NCBI GenBank assembly: GCA_015069285.1 | Contig: SVIX01000002.1 | Span: 18,335-82,334, forward strand | DNA length: 64,000 nucleotides | Origin: Clostridiales bacterium | Lineage (GTDB): Bacteria; Bacillota; Clostridia; Christensenellales; Borkfalkiaceae | Direction: 5' to 3' | The notes under the pieces: model-generated | Database searches by the model: none | The model's input: only the letters and a program-made list of their open reading frames with translations | What the model was told of the DNA's origin: nothing | Program-made: the position numbers and the translations under genes | Shown: piece by piece, positions 55,777 through 64,000 of the stretch | How the letters are laid out: the number at the start of each line of letters is the position of its first letter | How positions within the stretch are numbered: position 1 is the first letter of the stretch

Positions 55777-57567
55777 ATGTTGAATAAATTCTGCAAAAAA
55801 CCTTTATGGGAATGTTCTCAAACGCTTTCTCTCGTCGCGTCGGGCGCAAAAAAAGCCGATTTGGTAATTTTGGGCGCAAAACTCGTCAACGTATGCACGC
55901 ACGAAATATTGGAAAACACCGACGTTGCCGTAGCGCAAGGTAGAATTGCTTGTGTTGGCAACTGCCAATCTTGTATCGGAGAAAACACCCTCGTAATCCA
56001 CGCAAACGGAAAATACCTCGCCCCTGCCTTTATGGACGGACATATCCACGTGGAATCCTCTATGCTTTCCGTTGGAGAATACGCTAAAGCCGTAATTCCG
56101 TGTGGTACGAGCGCTATTTTTATGGACCCGCACGAAATTTGCAACGTGCTTGGTTTAGACGGCGTCAAATATATGTTGGAGGACGCAAAACACACCTCCC
56201 TCAAAGCAATGCTCACTACCCCGTCCTGCGTTCCCGCCGTTCCCGGTTTTGAAGATACGGGCGCAACCGTCGGTCCGAAAGAAGTAGCGGAAACGATGAC
56301 TTGGGAGGAATGCGTGGGCTTGGGCGAAATGATGAACTTCCCCGGTATTTTAAACGCAGACGAACATACGCACGCCATCGTCGGGGAAACGCTAAAAGCG
56401 GGAAAAATCGTCACGGGGCATTATTCGTTGCCTGAAACGGCGCAGGGCTTAAATGCGTATATCGCCTCGGGCGTAAGGTGCTGTCACGAATCCACGCGCG
56501 CCGAAGACGCGCTCGCAAAAATGCGTTTGGGCATGTATGCAATGCTTAGAGAGGGCTCAGCTTGGCACGATTTAAAAGAAGTCGCAAAAGTGATTACGCA
56601 AAATACGATAGATTCCCGTTTCGCTTGTTTAATTTCAGACGATACGCACCCCGATACTTTACAAAATAAAGGGCATCTCAACTACATCGTCAAGCGCGCG
56701 ATTGAGGAAGGAATCGACCCCGTCACCGCAATTCAAATGGTGACGATAAACGTCGCGCAATGCTTTCAACTCGACCACGATTTAGGTAGCGTAACCCCTT
56801 CTAAATGCGCGGATATGGTGCTCATTGACGACCTTGAAAATTGTAACGTAACGGAAGTATTTATCGACGGTGAATTGGTAGCGCAAAACGGTAAAATGCT
56901 AAAAACCTTCGCCCCTTACGACTACCCCGCAAAAGCTAAAAACTCCGTACACCTCGACTTGCTTACCCCTGAAAACTTCCGTATTCCTGCGACGGGCGCA
57001 AGCGTAAAAATCCGCGTAATGGAAATTATCCCCGCGCGCGTAGGTACTTTTGAACGTTTTGAAACGATGCCCGTCAAAGACGGCGCTTTACACGCCGATG
57101 TGGAACGCGACGTTTTAAAGGTGGCAGTATTTGAACGCCACCGCAATACGGGTACGGTCGGTTACGGGTTCGTCAAAGGCTTCGGAATCAAAAAAGGCGC
57201 GATGGCGCAAACGGTCGCACACGACGCGCATAATTTACTCGTCGTCGGTACGAACGACGAAGATATGGCGCTTGCCTCAAATACGCTCATTGCTTGCGGT
57301 GGCGGTATGGTCGCCGTTGCCGATGGTAAAATTTTAAGTCTTGTACCCCTGCCGATTGCAGGATTGATAAGCGATAGACCGTTAGAAGAAACGAGCGAAA
57401 AAGTTCAAAATTTAGAGAAGGCTTGGAAAGAAATGGGTTGCACGCTCCCTTCGCCGTTTATGACGATGGCGCTCATTCCCTTGGCTTGTTTGCCTGAACT
57501 TCGACTTACAAACCGCGGACTCGTCGATTGCCGAACCTTCCAGTTTACCAATTTAATTGTCGAATAA
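55777..57567 (+). CDS. ade: Adenine deaminase
   Basis: APAFMDGHIHVESSMLSVGEYAKAVIPCGTSAIFMDPHEICNVLG; LISDDTHPDTL; RBS GGAAAGGAGTTATT-ATG; the track's TTG start lies in the -35 box. Confidence 0.9.
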   Translation: MLNKFCKKPLWECSQTLSLVASGAKKADLVILGAKLVNVCTHEILENTDVAVAQGRIACVGNCQSCIGENTLVIHANGKYLAPAFMDGHIHVESSMLSVGEYAKAVIPCGTSAIFMDPHEICNVLGLDGVKYMLEDAKHTSLKAMLTTPSCVPAVPGFEDTGATVGPKEVAETMTWEECVGLGEMMNFPGILNADEHTHAIVGETLKAGKIVTGHYSLPETAQGLNAYIASGVRCCHESTRAEDALAKMRLGMYAMLREGSAWHDLKEVAKVITQNTIDSRFACLISDDTHPDTLQNKGHLNYIVKRAIEEGIDPVTAIQMVTINVAQCFQLDHDLGSVTPSKCADMVLIDDLENCNVTEVFIDGELVAQNGKMLKTFAPYDYPAKAKNSVHLDLLTPENFRIPATGASVKIRVMEIIPARVGTFERFETMPVKDGALHADVERDVLKVAVFERHRNTGTVGYGFVKGFGIKKGAMAQTVAHDAHNLLVVGTNDEDMALASNTLIACGGGMVAVADGKILSLVPLPIAGLISDRPLEETSEKVQNLEKAWKEMGCTLPSPFMTMALIPLACLPELRLTNRGLVDCRTFQFTNLIVE

Positions 57568-57574
57568 ATGATTA

Positions 57575-57598
57575 CGCCCGACCTTTAAAGGTCGGGCG
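57575..57598. terminator. Bidirectional terminator between convergent ade and GNAT-like genes
   Basis: Perfect 24-bp palindrome CGCCCGACCTTTAAAGGTCGGGCG. Confidence 0.8.
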
Positions 57599-57604
57599 AT
57601 TTCG

Positions 57605-58726
57605 TTACACTTTTTTTATATACGAACGACGGCGTTTGTGTTGAATATGCTCAAAATATTTCCATTGTGCTTGAATACTCGTATTGTCTTCCAAATTCAA
57701 ATTTGTTTCCATATACTCTACGTTCTCGTCACGCAACATATCTTGTAACGTCGTCATGATAAACGCACTTAACCCCGAATTACGGTATTTAGGCATAATC
57801 CCCACAAGCGCCAAATCAATACTTTTAGGCTTTTTAACCGCTTTAAGCAAACGAATAAGACAACCAAGCGTAAGCCGTCCACCGCTTTTTTGCACCGCCT
57901 CGCCTATCCCCGGCAATACTAACCCAAAAGCTACTACTTCTTCGTTTTCATCGCATACCGCCATAATATACCTACGATTGAGAATAAGCATAAATTGAGA
58001 AATCATCTGTCGTTGCATTTCGGGCGTATACGGCACGACGCCGTATAATTCTTTATAACATTCGTCTATACAATTAAATATCCCCTTGCCATACTTTTTA
58101 ATAAACGCGCGTTTTCCTAATTCCTCGCCTGCAATATGCAAATTCCCCCGTTGCATCGCGCGTTCCACAAGTTTTTGAAAACGCTCGTCCTCTTTTTTTA
58201 TAGAAAACAACCGCTGTTCTACCCAATCCACGTCCTTTACGTATCCGCAAGATTCAATAAGATTCGCATAGTAAGGATAGTTGTATTGCTCTTCAAAGGT
58301 GGATAAATACTCAAACCCCTCAATCAGCAGACCTTCACGCTCCAAATCGCTATACCCGAGCGGACCGACTACCTCCTCCATACCTTGCGCCCTCGCCCAA
58401 GTTTCTACCGCTTGAAATAAAGCTTTTGCCGTTTCTAAATTATTTTCACAATCAAAACGCGTAAACCGCGTTTGTTTTGCGTTATGAATATCGTTATACT
58501 GTAATTGTAAAATGCCCTGAATTCTTCCCACCGTCACGCCGTCGCGCTCCGCAAGATAAAAAACGGATTTACAGGTTTTCGTATAAATATTTTTCTCCGT
58601 AAACATTTTCATTTCATCACCGTATAAAGGCGGAACGAAATACGGATTCCCTTTGTATAAGCGCAACGGGTATTCCACAAATTCCTTTCTCTGTTTGCGT
58701 GTTTTTACTTCTACGATGCGTAACAT
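57605..58726 (-). CDS. GNAT-like acyltransferase family protein
   Basis: 373 aa; C-term LALVGIMPKYRNSGLSAFIMTTLQDMLRDENVEYMETNLNLEDN. Confidence 0.65.
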   Translation of the reverse strand: MLRIVEVKTRKQRKEFVEYPLRLYKGNPYFVPPLYGDEMKMFTEKNIYTKTCKSVFYLAERDGVTVGRIQGILQLQYNDIHNAKQTRFTRFDCENNLETAKALFQAVETWARAQGMEEVVGPLGYSDLEREGLLIEGFEYLSTFEEQYNYPYYANLIESCGYVKDVDWVEQRLFSIKKEDERFQKLVERAMQRGNLHIAGEELGKRAFIKKYGKGIFNCIDECYKELYGVVPYTPEMQRQMISQFMLILNRRYIMAVCDENEEVVAFGLVLPGIGEAVQKSGGRLTLGCLIRLLKAVKKPKSIDLALVGIMPKYRNSGLSAFIMTTLQDMLRDENVEYMETNLNLEDNTSIQAQWKYFEHIQHKRRRSYIKKV

Positions 58727-58839
58727 AATCTTCTCCTCGTTGTTTATATGCTAAGGCAGAAAACGGTTATTCTTCTTTCGCCGTTTTTCGACAAAATAAT
58801 TGTATCATATTTTCAATGAAATTGTCAAGCGGTTAAAAT

Positions 58840-58864
58840 AAAAAAGGGCTTTCGCCCTTCTTTT
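58840..58864 (-). terminator. Terminator of FocA-type gene
   Basis: Minus strand AGAAGGGCGAAAGCCCTTTTTTATTTT. Confidence 0.8.
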
Positions 58865-59591
58865 AATTCTTACTTTCTTGCCGTTCGGCTTTCTTCTTTT
58901 CCGTATACTCCCGCAATTTCGAAACGATAGGAAAAATAACGCCACCGATTAAATTACCCGAAAACGCAATAAAAATATACCCTACGACGCGCCAAGAAAT
59001 TTCTCCAAAATAGAATAAATATAACATATTCGCAACCGAGTGGTCAAACCCGCAAAACGCGAAAACGATAATCGGAAAAACAACGCCCAAAGTCGCGCTC
59101 ATTCCCTTTTGCGTAGCGTAACGACGGGATTTCACGGAAATGGTAATTAAAATCCCGCAAAGAATAGACGAGCAAAACGCGCGAATCGCCCAATCGTCAA
59201 ACGCAAGTTTCGTCCCGATAAGTACTTTGCTTTGATGAACGACCGTTTCCGATACAGGCGAATAATACGCAAGTAAAGCGACGAAAGCAACACCAAACGC
59301 ATTCCCAATAAAACATACGGGAAGTCGCCAACAATTTTTAATCCCTAAATTGGGAATCTCCGCTACCATACCCGTAAAAAGTTTCATATTATAAGTTACG
59401 ATAGCAAAAATACCGAGCGAAAACAAGGTCGCGCCAACCAACCGCCCTATCTCGCCAAGTAACGCGTTGGCTATCAACGACGAAATACCGCCGATTCCTA
59501 CCATTACGCCCGAACCCATTGAAAGCAACAAAAACACGAGCAATTCTATTCCGCTCATTTTTTCAAAAGTCTTTAATTTTATATCCGACAT
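58863..59591 (-). CDS. Formate/nitrite transporter (FNT/FocA) family channel
   Basis: GVMVGIGGISSLIANAL; GFDHSVANMLYLFYFGEISW; GNLIGGVIF; start set at MSDIKLK after AGGGGAAGAAGT RBS. Confidence 0.9.
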   Translation of the reverse strand: MSDIKLKTFEKMSGIELLVFLLLSMGSGVMVGIGGISSLIANALLGEIGRLVGATLFSLGIFAIVTYNMKLFTGMVAEIPNLGIKNCWRLPVCFIGNAFGVAFVALLAYYSPVSETVVHQSKVLIGTKLAFDDWAIRAFCSSILCGILITISVKSRRYATQKGMSATLGVVFPIIVFAFCGFDHSVANMLYLFYFGEISWRVVGYIFIAFSGNLIGGVIFPIVSKLREYTEKKKAERQESKN

Positions 59592-59718
59592 ACTTCTTCC
59601 CCTGCGCTTTTCTCTATCTTCCTCTTTCGCGCACATTTAATATTGTACCACCGTCCACAAAAAAAGGCAACAAAAAAACGAGCAAAAAAAGATTTTTTTA
59701 AAAAAGAATAAAAAATCG

Positions 59719-59747
59719 TTGACAAATAAAAAAGAAAGGTATATAAT
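59719..59747 (+). promoter_or_regulatory. Perfect consensus sigma70 promoter of tRNA-Ala
   Basis: TTGACA, exactly 17 nt, TATAAT, 12 nt before the tRNA 5' end. Confidence 0.92.
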
Positions 59748-59759
59748 AAATATGCTTTT

Positions 59760-59835
59760 GGGGTTATGGCTCAGTTGGTAGAGCGCCTCGTTCGCAACGA
59801 GGAGGCCAGCGGTTCGAATCCGCTTAGCTCCACCA
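59760..59835 (+). tRNA. tRNA-Ala(CGC)
   Basis: 76-nt cloverleaf, acceptor GGGGTTA/TAGCTCC with the G3:U70 alanine identity pair, anticodon arm CCTCG-TTCGCAA-CGAGG, encoded CCA. Confidence 0.95.
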
Positions 59836-59839
59836 AAAC

Positions 59840-59870
59840 AAAAAACACGCCACGACGGCGTGTTTTTTGT
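59840..59870. terminator. Bidirectional terminator of tRNA-Ala and the convergent SNF symporter gene
   Basis: AAAAACACGCC-acgac-GGCGTGTTTTTT. Confidence 0.85.
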
Positions 59871-59876
59871 TTTGGT

Positions 59877-61382
59877 TTATTTTAATAATTCGTCGGCGTT
59901 CGTGCCCGTTTCCCGTTCCTTTATAAACAAGAAATATATTCCGATTAACAACCCGAACAGTAGGTACGACACTAAGACGATACCCAAACCGTTCGCATCA
60001 AAGTTCCCGTTCGGGAATAACAGCTCCACTACGCCAAACACTTCAATCACCGCTATCAAAACAGGCACGACGAATTTTATCATAACGCTGATAAAGCCTT
60101 CCAACTTCCCAAATTTGTTCCCGTCTGCCGTCAATTCGTTAATCGCCTGTTTAGGTCCGATAAACCACCCCACCGCTATGCAAGACAGCAACGCGCATAT
60201 CGGCATGAATATGGTGTTAGTGACCGTGTCGAGAAAAGACAGCCAATCCAGCCCAAAAATCGTCATTTGCGCCTTTCCTGTAAGCAAATACCCAAGTGAA
60301 ATGGAAACGGGGATAGATACGGCGAAAGTAATAAGCGTAATAGCGCCCGCGGCGATTTTACGGGAAATTTTGAATTTTTGAATAACAAACTGGCTCGCTA
60401 CCTCAATAATGGAAATTACCGAAGTCACGGCGGCAATCACAACCATCGCAAAAAAGAAAAATTCTATGATATTGCCTATATAACCGATACTTTCAAACAC
60501 TTTGGGTAGCGTTTCAAACATAAGCATAATACCGTTTAAATCGAGCGTGCTCGTATCAATACCCGCTTTGCTCGTGAAATGAAAGACGGCAGGAAAAATA
60601 GCAAGCCCTGCAAGCAACGCCACCATTGTATCGAATACGCAAATCATACCCGTGGATTTTACGATATTGATTTCTTTGCCCGTGTACGAGCCGTACACAA
60701 TCATTGCGCCCATACCTAAAGATAAGGAATAGAACGCCTGCCCCAACGCCGCCAACAGCGTAGAGAAAGAAACTTTGGAAAAATCGGGAATAAGATAATA
60801 GGAAAGACCTTCTTTTACTCCCTCACCGAGGCAAAGCACGAATATAACAACGGCAACGAGCAAAATAAACAGCGCGGGCATCAACACCTTAGACGCCTTT
60901 TCTATACCGCCCTTTACGCCAGCCATAACGACGACGAGCGCCAACGCCATAAAAATTGCGGTAAATAAAATCACCTGCCAGCTTTCCCCAGCAAAATCGC
61001 CTAAATTATCGGCGTTGCCCCAAAAGGAATTCGTGGCGAACCTGACGGTGTAACCGCCCAAAACGGAATAATAACACACGATAATCGTCGGCACGACAAT
61101 GGCAATCAAGCCAATCCAGCCGAGGTTTTTATTTATCTTCTTGAACGCCGTAATCGGGTTTGCCTGCGCGCGCCGTCCGATAAAGATTTCACAAATCATA
61201 GTAACTGCGCCGATTAACAGCACGCATGCCACATATAAAAACACGAACACCGCGCCACCGTTTTCCGCCGTTTTATAAGGAAACGCCCATAAATTGCCAA
61301 GCCCTACAGCCGAACCTGCCGCCGCTAAAATAAAGCCGATAGCGCTCGTAAAGCCACCCTTCTTTGATTTCGTTTGTTCCAT
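59877..61382 (-). CDS. Sodium:neurotransmitter symporter (SNF) family transporter
   Basis: FTSAIGFILAAAGSAVGLGNLWAFPYKTAENGGAVF; GAMIVYGSYTG; start set at MEQTKSKKGG. Confidence 0.94.
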   Translation of the reverse strand: MEQTKSKKGGFTSAIGFILAAAGSAVGLGNLWAFPYKTAENGGAVFVFLYVACVLLIGAVTMICEIFIGRRAQANPITAFKKINKNLGWIGLIAIVVPTIIVCYYSVLGGYTVRFATNSFWGNADNLGDFAGESWQVILFTAIFMALALVVVMAGVKGGIEKASKVLMPALFILLVAVVIFVLCLGEGVKEGLSYYLIPDFSKVSFSTLLAALGQAFYSLSLGMGAMIVYGSYTGKEINIVKSTGMICVFDTMVALLAGLAIFPAVFHFTSKAGIDTSTLDLNGIMLMFETLPKVFESIGYIGNIIEFFFFAMVVIAAVTSVISIIEVASQFVIQKFKISRKIAAGAITLITFAVSIPVSISLGYLLTGKAQMTIFGLDWLSFLDTVTNTIFMPICALLSCIAVGWFIGPKQAINELTADGNKFGKLEGFISVMIKFVVPVLIAVIEVFGVVELLFPNGNFDANGLGIVLVSYLLFGLLIGIYFLFIKERETGTNADELLK

Positions 61383-61535
61383 AACAACACCTAATTGCAA
61401 GTATAAAGTTTTATTATTATACCAAACCCAAGCGAATAAGTCAATAAAAAGCTTACCTATAACATAAAATCCTACCTCTGTCATTTTGGAAGTGACAAAG
61501 AAACCGTTATTGCTAGGGCGGTTACCCTCTCACCC

Positions 61536-61616
61536 GTCATTGCGAGTGGGCGCAGTTGCCGTGGCAATCTCTTTCTTTCACGGGATTACTTCGTCGCTTT
61601 CGCTCCTCGTAATGAC
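61536..61616. repeat. Palindromic intergenic repeat of the GTCATTGCGAG...CTCCTCGTAATGAC type
   Basis: Imperfect inverted repeat GTCATTGCGAGtGGGCG...GTGGCAATCT...GGATTACTTCGTCGCTTTCGCTCCTCGTAATGAC. Confidence 0.8.
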
Positions 61617-61647
61617 AGGGTATGAAAAACGGATAAACAAAAAACAA

Positions 61648-61674
61648 CAATCGGCGTGGTTTCCACGCCGATTG
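61648..61674. terminator. Terminator downstream of the large secreted protein gene
   Basis: CAATCGGCGTGG-ttt-CCACGCCGATTG; minus strand followed by TTGTTTTTTGTTT. Confidence 0.85.
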
Positions 61675-61721
61675 CGTTTTTTACTCTTCTATGAATAGAA
61701 AAGCGTTTTGTGTTTGGTTAC

Positions 61722-64000
61722 TTATGCCGAAAGCTTGTCGACAACCGTACCCGTCTTATCGACGAGCTTAAAGGTGCTTCCTTGGGCAATGTCATAATAG
61801 CGATCCTCGTTCTGATACGACTTACCAAGCTTGGAGGCGTCCGTTTTCTCCTCTTCGTAAGACATCGTTTTATAGCCCGTGAAGAACGTACCCGTCGTCG
61901 AGATCGTTACGTTATCCAATGTAAGACAGCCGTTTCTCGTAAGCGAAAGAGGGCTTGCTGTCAATTCTGGCAGCGTCCCGACATCGAAAGACAACATCGT
62001 ATCTTTCATCGTGATTTTTGCACCTGCAAAAGAACTCAACACGGCGTTCCCAGCCCACGTCTCGAACCAGGGCTTTGACCAAGCATCGTAATTCAATTTA
62101 ACTTTCCAGTCGCAATTCTCGATCGTTAAGCCGCTCACAAACGTACCAAACGTAGCGTAATTATAGACTTGTAAGACGCCTGTGAAATTCTTGATCGTAT
62201 GCGTAATATTGACTGCATAACCCGAGTTCGAACCAAACCAACCGTACATTTGATAGGTACCAACCGTCATACCGAAACCTAAACCGTTCAGTACACTACC
62301 CTCCGCAGGAAGTGCCGCAGTGTTGTTCGGAGGCTGCTTCACGTTGGTAGTGAGCACGGCGTATTTTGCCGTTCTCGTCTTAAAGTATTCGAAAAATTCC
62401 GCGTCGCTATCGATTACGAGGTCTGCATAAGCAGCGTACGCGCCGTAAATGCCTTTATCGGTAATAACTACTACGTCTTTTTCACCAGTCATATTGTCAT
62501 ACGTAATAACGCCGTCCGCATACGTAAATTCTTTCTCCTCGAAAAGGAATCTGGTACCCATAGGAACTACTGCTAAAACACTCGTAGGCGTGCCTTCAAA
62601 ATCCGCGTCTAAATCGGTGAGCTTGAGTTTATTAGACTCTACGGAAATATACTCAGTATTCGTATTTTTAACGTTTAAATCGGTTTTGTCAAATACGGTA
62701 ACCTTACCTTCACCAATTTGAGGTATCGTCGAATTCATCGTACCGTTGGTTATAACGGTTACGTTATCAAGAGTATTTTTCTTTTCGTTACCCTTCGTCC
62801 AGTTCAAAGCAACGTTTTTAAAGTCATCAGTCGTATAAAGCGTAATCGTACAATTTTTGAAGGTATTATTATCTCCATCCGAATCGCCTGTCAATAACAT
62901 GCCTTTCTCAAAGAAATTAGCCGCTTCCGCAGTTGCATGTACCGTTACGTTTTCAAAAAGAGAGTTGAATACGTTTCGTCCGAAGATAGAATCATCATAA
63001 AAACGTCCGGTTTCAATCACTACGTTCTTGACGGTATAATTATTTATCGGCTGCGTACCGCACCAACCATTTAAAAATCTCATACCCCACATTTTATGAC
63101 CTAAGCCGTTAAACGTTGCACCTACAAGGGGAGCTATCGTAAGGTGATGGTTTACTTGATAACCTGTATTAAGCCCGTCGATATCCGCTACCAATACCGC
63201 ATATTTTGCAGTAGTGGCATTTTTCGTAATCGTATGCGTACCAATATCCACATTCCAAAAGACACCAGAAGAATTTTCTTGATAGAAATGGAAGTCTGCG
63301 AGAGTCCTAATAACAGCGTCGGATGCGATTACGTCTAAGTAATAGGTATCGTCTGCCGTAAGGAGCGCGTATTTTCTTTCGCCTGCGGTGAGCGTACCGT
63401 TAAAGTCAACTTTTACGGGCGTACCTTCCGTTACGTCGTAAACGTGGTCATAACCCTGAAGACTTTCGCCTTGAACAACTGCGTTGCTTTCTTCGGTTGC
63501 GATAACCGTTTCAACGTCACCGTTCTTAGAAGTTACTTCGTCTACCGCAATTTCTTTGGTAGCGGTCAAAAGACCTGCTTTTGCGGTGAACGTTGCGCCC
63601 TTGTCGTTAAGCGTTTGCGCCGAACCGTTCGTAAAGGTTACATTTGCCTTGTCCGCTTCGTCTACCGTCAATACGATATCCAAACCGATATCCACGGTCG
63701 TCGTTGCAGATACGCTATAGGTGTGCAACAATTTTTGTTGGTCGGGCGTGTTTATAACGAGTTGGGGATTTACTTCCGTATACGCATTCTCAAGCGTTAC
63801 TACTTCGCCACCGTCCTTTTGATAACCGCCTTCTACTTCTACGTAGCCTGCTTTCAAAACGAAACCTTTCTTGATGAAATCGTTCATAATCGTCTTGTTG
63901 GTTTCGTCCGTATCGTAAAGACCGGAGTTAAGCGCGCGGGAAGATACGTTGGTTACGCTACGGGAAATGTCCGAAAGCGAATCAAACGTTGCGTAGGTAC
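61722..64000 (-). CDS. Large secreted protein with duplicated beta-helix module; 5' end beyond the window
   Basis: Frame stays open from M at 63887 to the window edge (upstream translation TYATFDSLSDISRSVTNVSSRALNSGLYDTDETNKTI); repeated TAKYAVL...NGLG units. Confidence 0.75.
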   Translation of the reverse strand, partial: TYATFDSLSDISRSVTNVSSRALNSGLYDTDETNKTIMNDFIKKGFVLKAGYVEVEGGYQKDGGEVVTLENAYTEVNPQLVINTPDQQKLLHTYSVSATTTVDIGLDIVLTVDEADKANVTFTNGSAQTLNDKGATFTAKAGLLTATKEIAVDEVTSKNGDVETVIATEESNAVVQGESLQGYDHVYDVTEGTPVKVDFNGTLTAGERKYALLTADDTYYLDVIASDAVIRTLADFHFYQENSSGVFWNVDIGTHTITKNATTAKYAVLVADIDGLNTGYQVNHHLTIAPLVGATFNGLGHKMWGMRFLNGWCGTQPINNYTVKNVVIETGRFYDDSIFGRNVFNSLFENVTVHATAEAANFFEKGMLLTGDSDGDNNTFKNCTITLYTTDDFKNVALNWTKGNEKKNTLDNVTVITNGTMNSTIPQIGEGKVTVFDKTDLNVKNTNTEYISVESNKLKLTDLDADFEGTPTSVLAVVPMGTRFLFEEKEFTYADGVITYDNMTGEKDVVVITDKGIYGAYAAYADLVIDSDAEFFEYFKTRTAKYAVLTTNVKQPPNNTAALPAEGSVLNGLGFGMTVGTYQMYGWFGSNSGYAVNITHTIKNFTGVLQVYNYATFGTFVSGLTIENCDWKVKLNYDAWSKPWFETWAGNAVLSSFAGAKITMKDTMLSFDVGTLPELTASPLSLTRNGCLTLDNVTISTTGTFFTGYKTMSYEEEKTDASKLGKSYQNEDRYYDIAQGSTFKLVDKTGTVVDKLSA

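Noticed and set aside
1-64000. CRISPR array, prophage, integrase, toxin-antitoxin or restriction system
   Set aside because: No regularly spaced direct repeats and no diagnostic protein families were seen in the ORF list

Overview
The window looks like one chromosomal segment of a low-GC anaerobic Firmicutes/Clostridia-type bacterium (inferred from gene content). No CRISPR array, phage module or transposase was seen. Nearly all genes are on the minus strand. From left to right: (1) a miaB-mutS-mutL-miaA operon; (2) a penicillin-binding protein, a secreted beta-helix-like protein, a 52-aa peptide and tRNA-Ser(CGA); (3) a compact 12-gene minus-strand cluster (24012 to 11568): LDH/MDH-family dehydrogenase, fumarase, HdrB, HdrC, HdrA, FlxD/MvhD, FlxC, FlxB, FlxA, FrdB-like, FrdA-like, AspT/YidE-type transporter; (4) 1-phosphofructokinase-like kinase, pfkA, dnaE, whiA, PHP, murB; (5) nagA, a sugar kinase and phosphoglucomutase; (6) Re-type citrate synthase, aconitase and isocitrate dehydrogenase; (7) yggS, YiiX-like and SDR, with a LysR regulator divergent from yggS; (8) an ABC system whose ATPase is fused to a YwaF/TMEM164-like membrane domain, plus a permease, an anchored protein and a large lipoprotein; (9) adenine deaminase, a GNAT-like protein, a FocA-type channel, tRNA-Ala(CGC), an SNF symporter, a palindromic GTCATTGCGAG repeat, and a large secreted protein running off the right edge. 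The best candidates for an under-described system are the Hdr-Flx-fumarate reductase cluster (with an LDH-scaffold enzyme carrying Arg at the LDH/MDH specificity position, and an apparent homopolymer frameshift in flxC) and the YwaF/TMEM164-ABC fusion locus.
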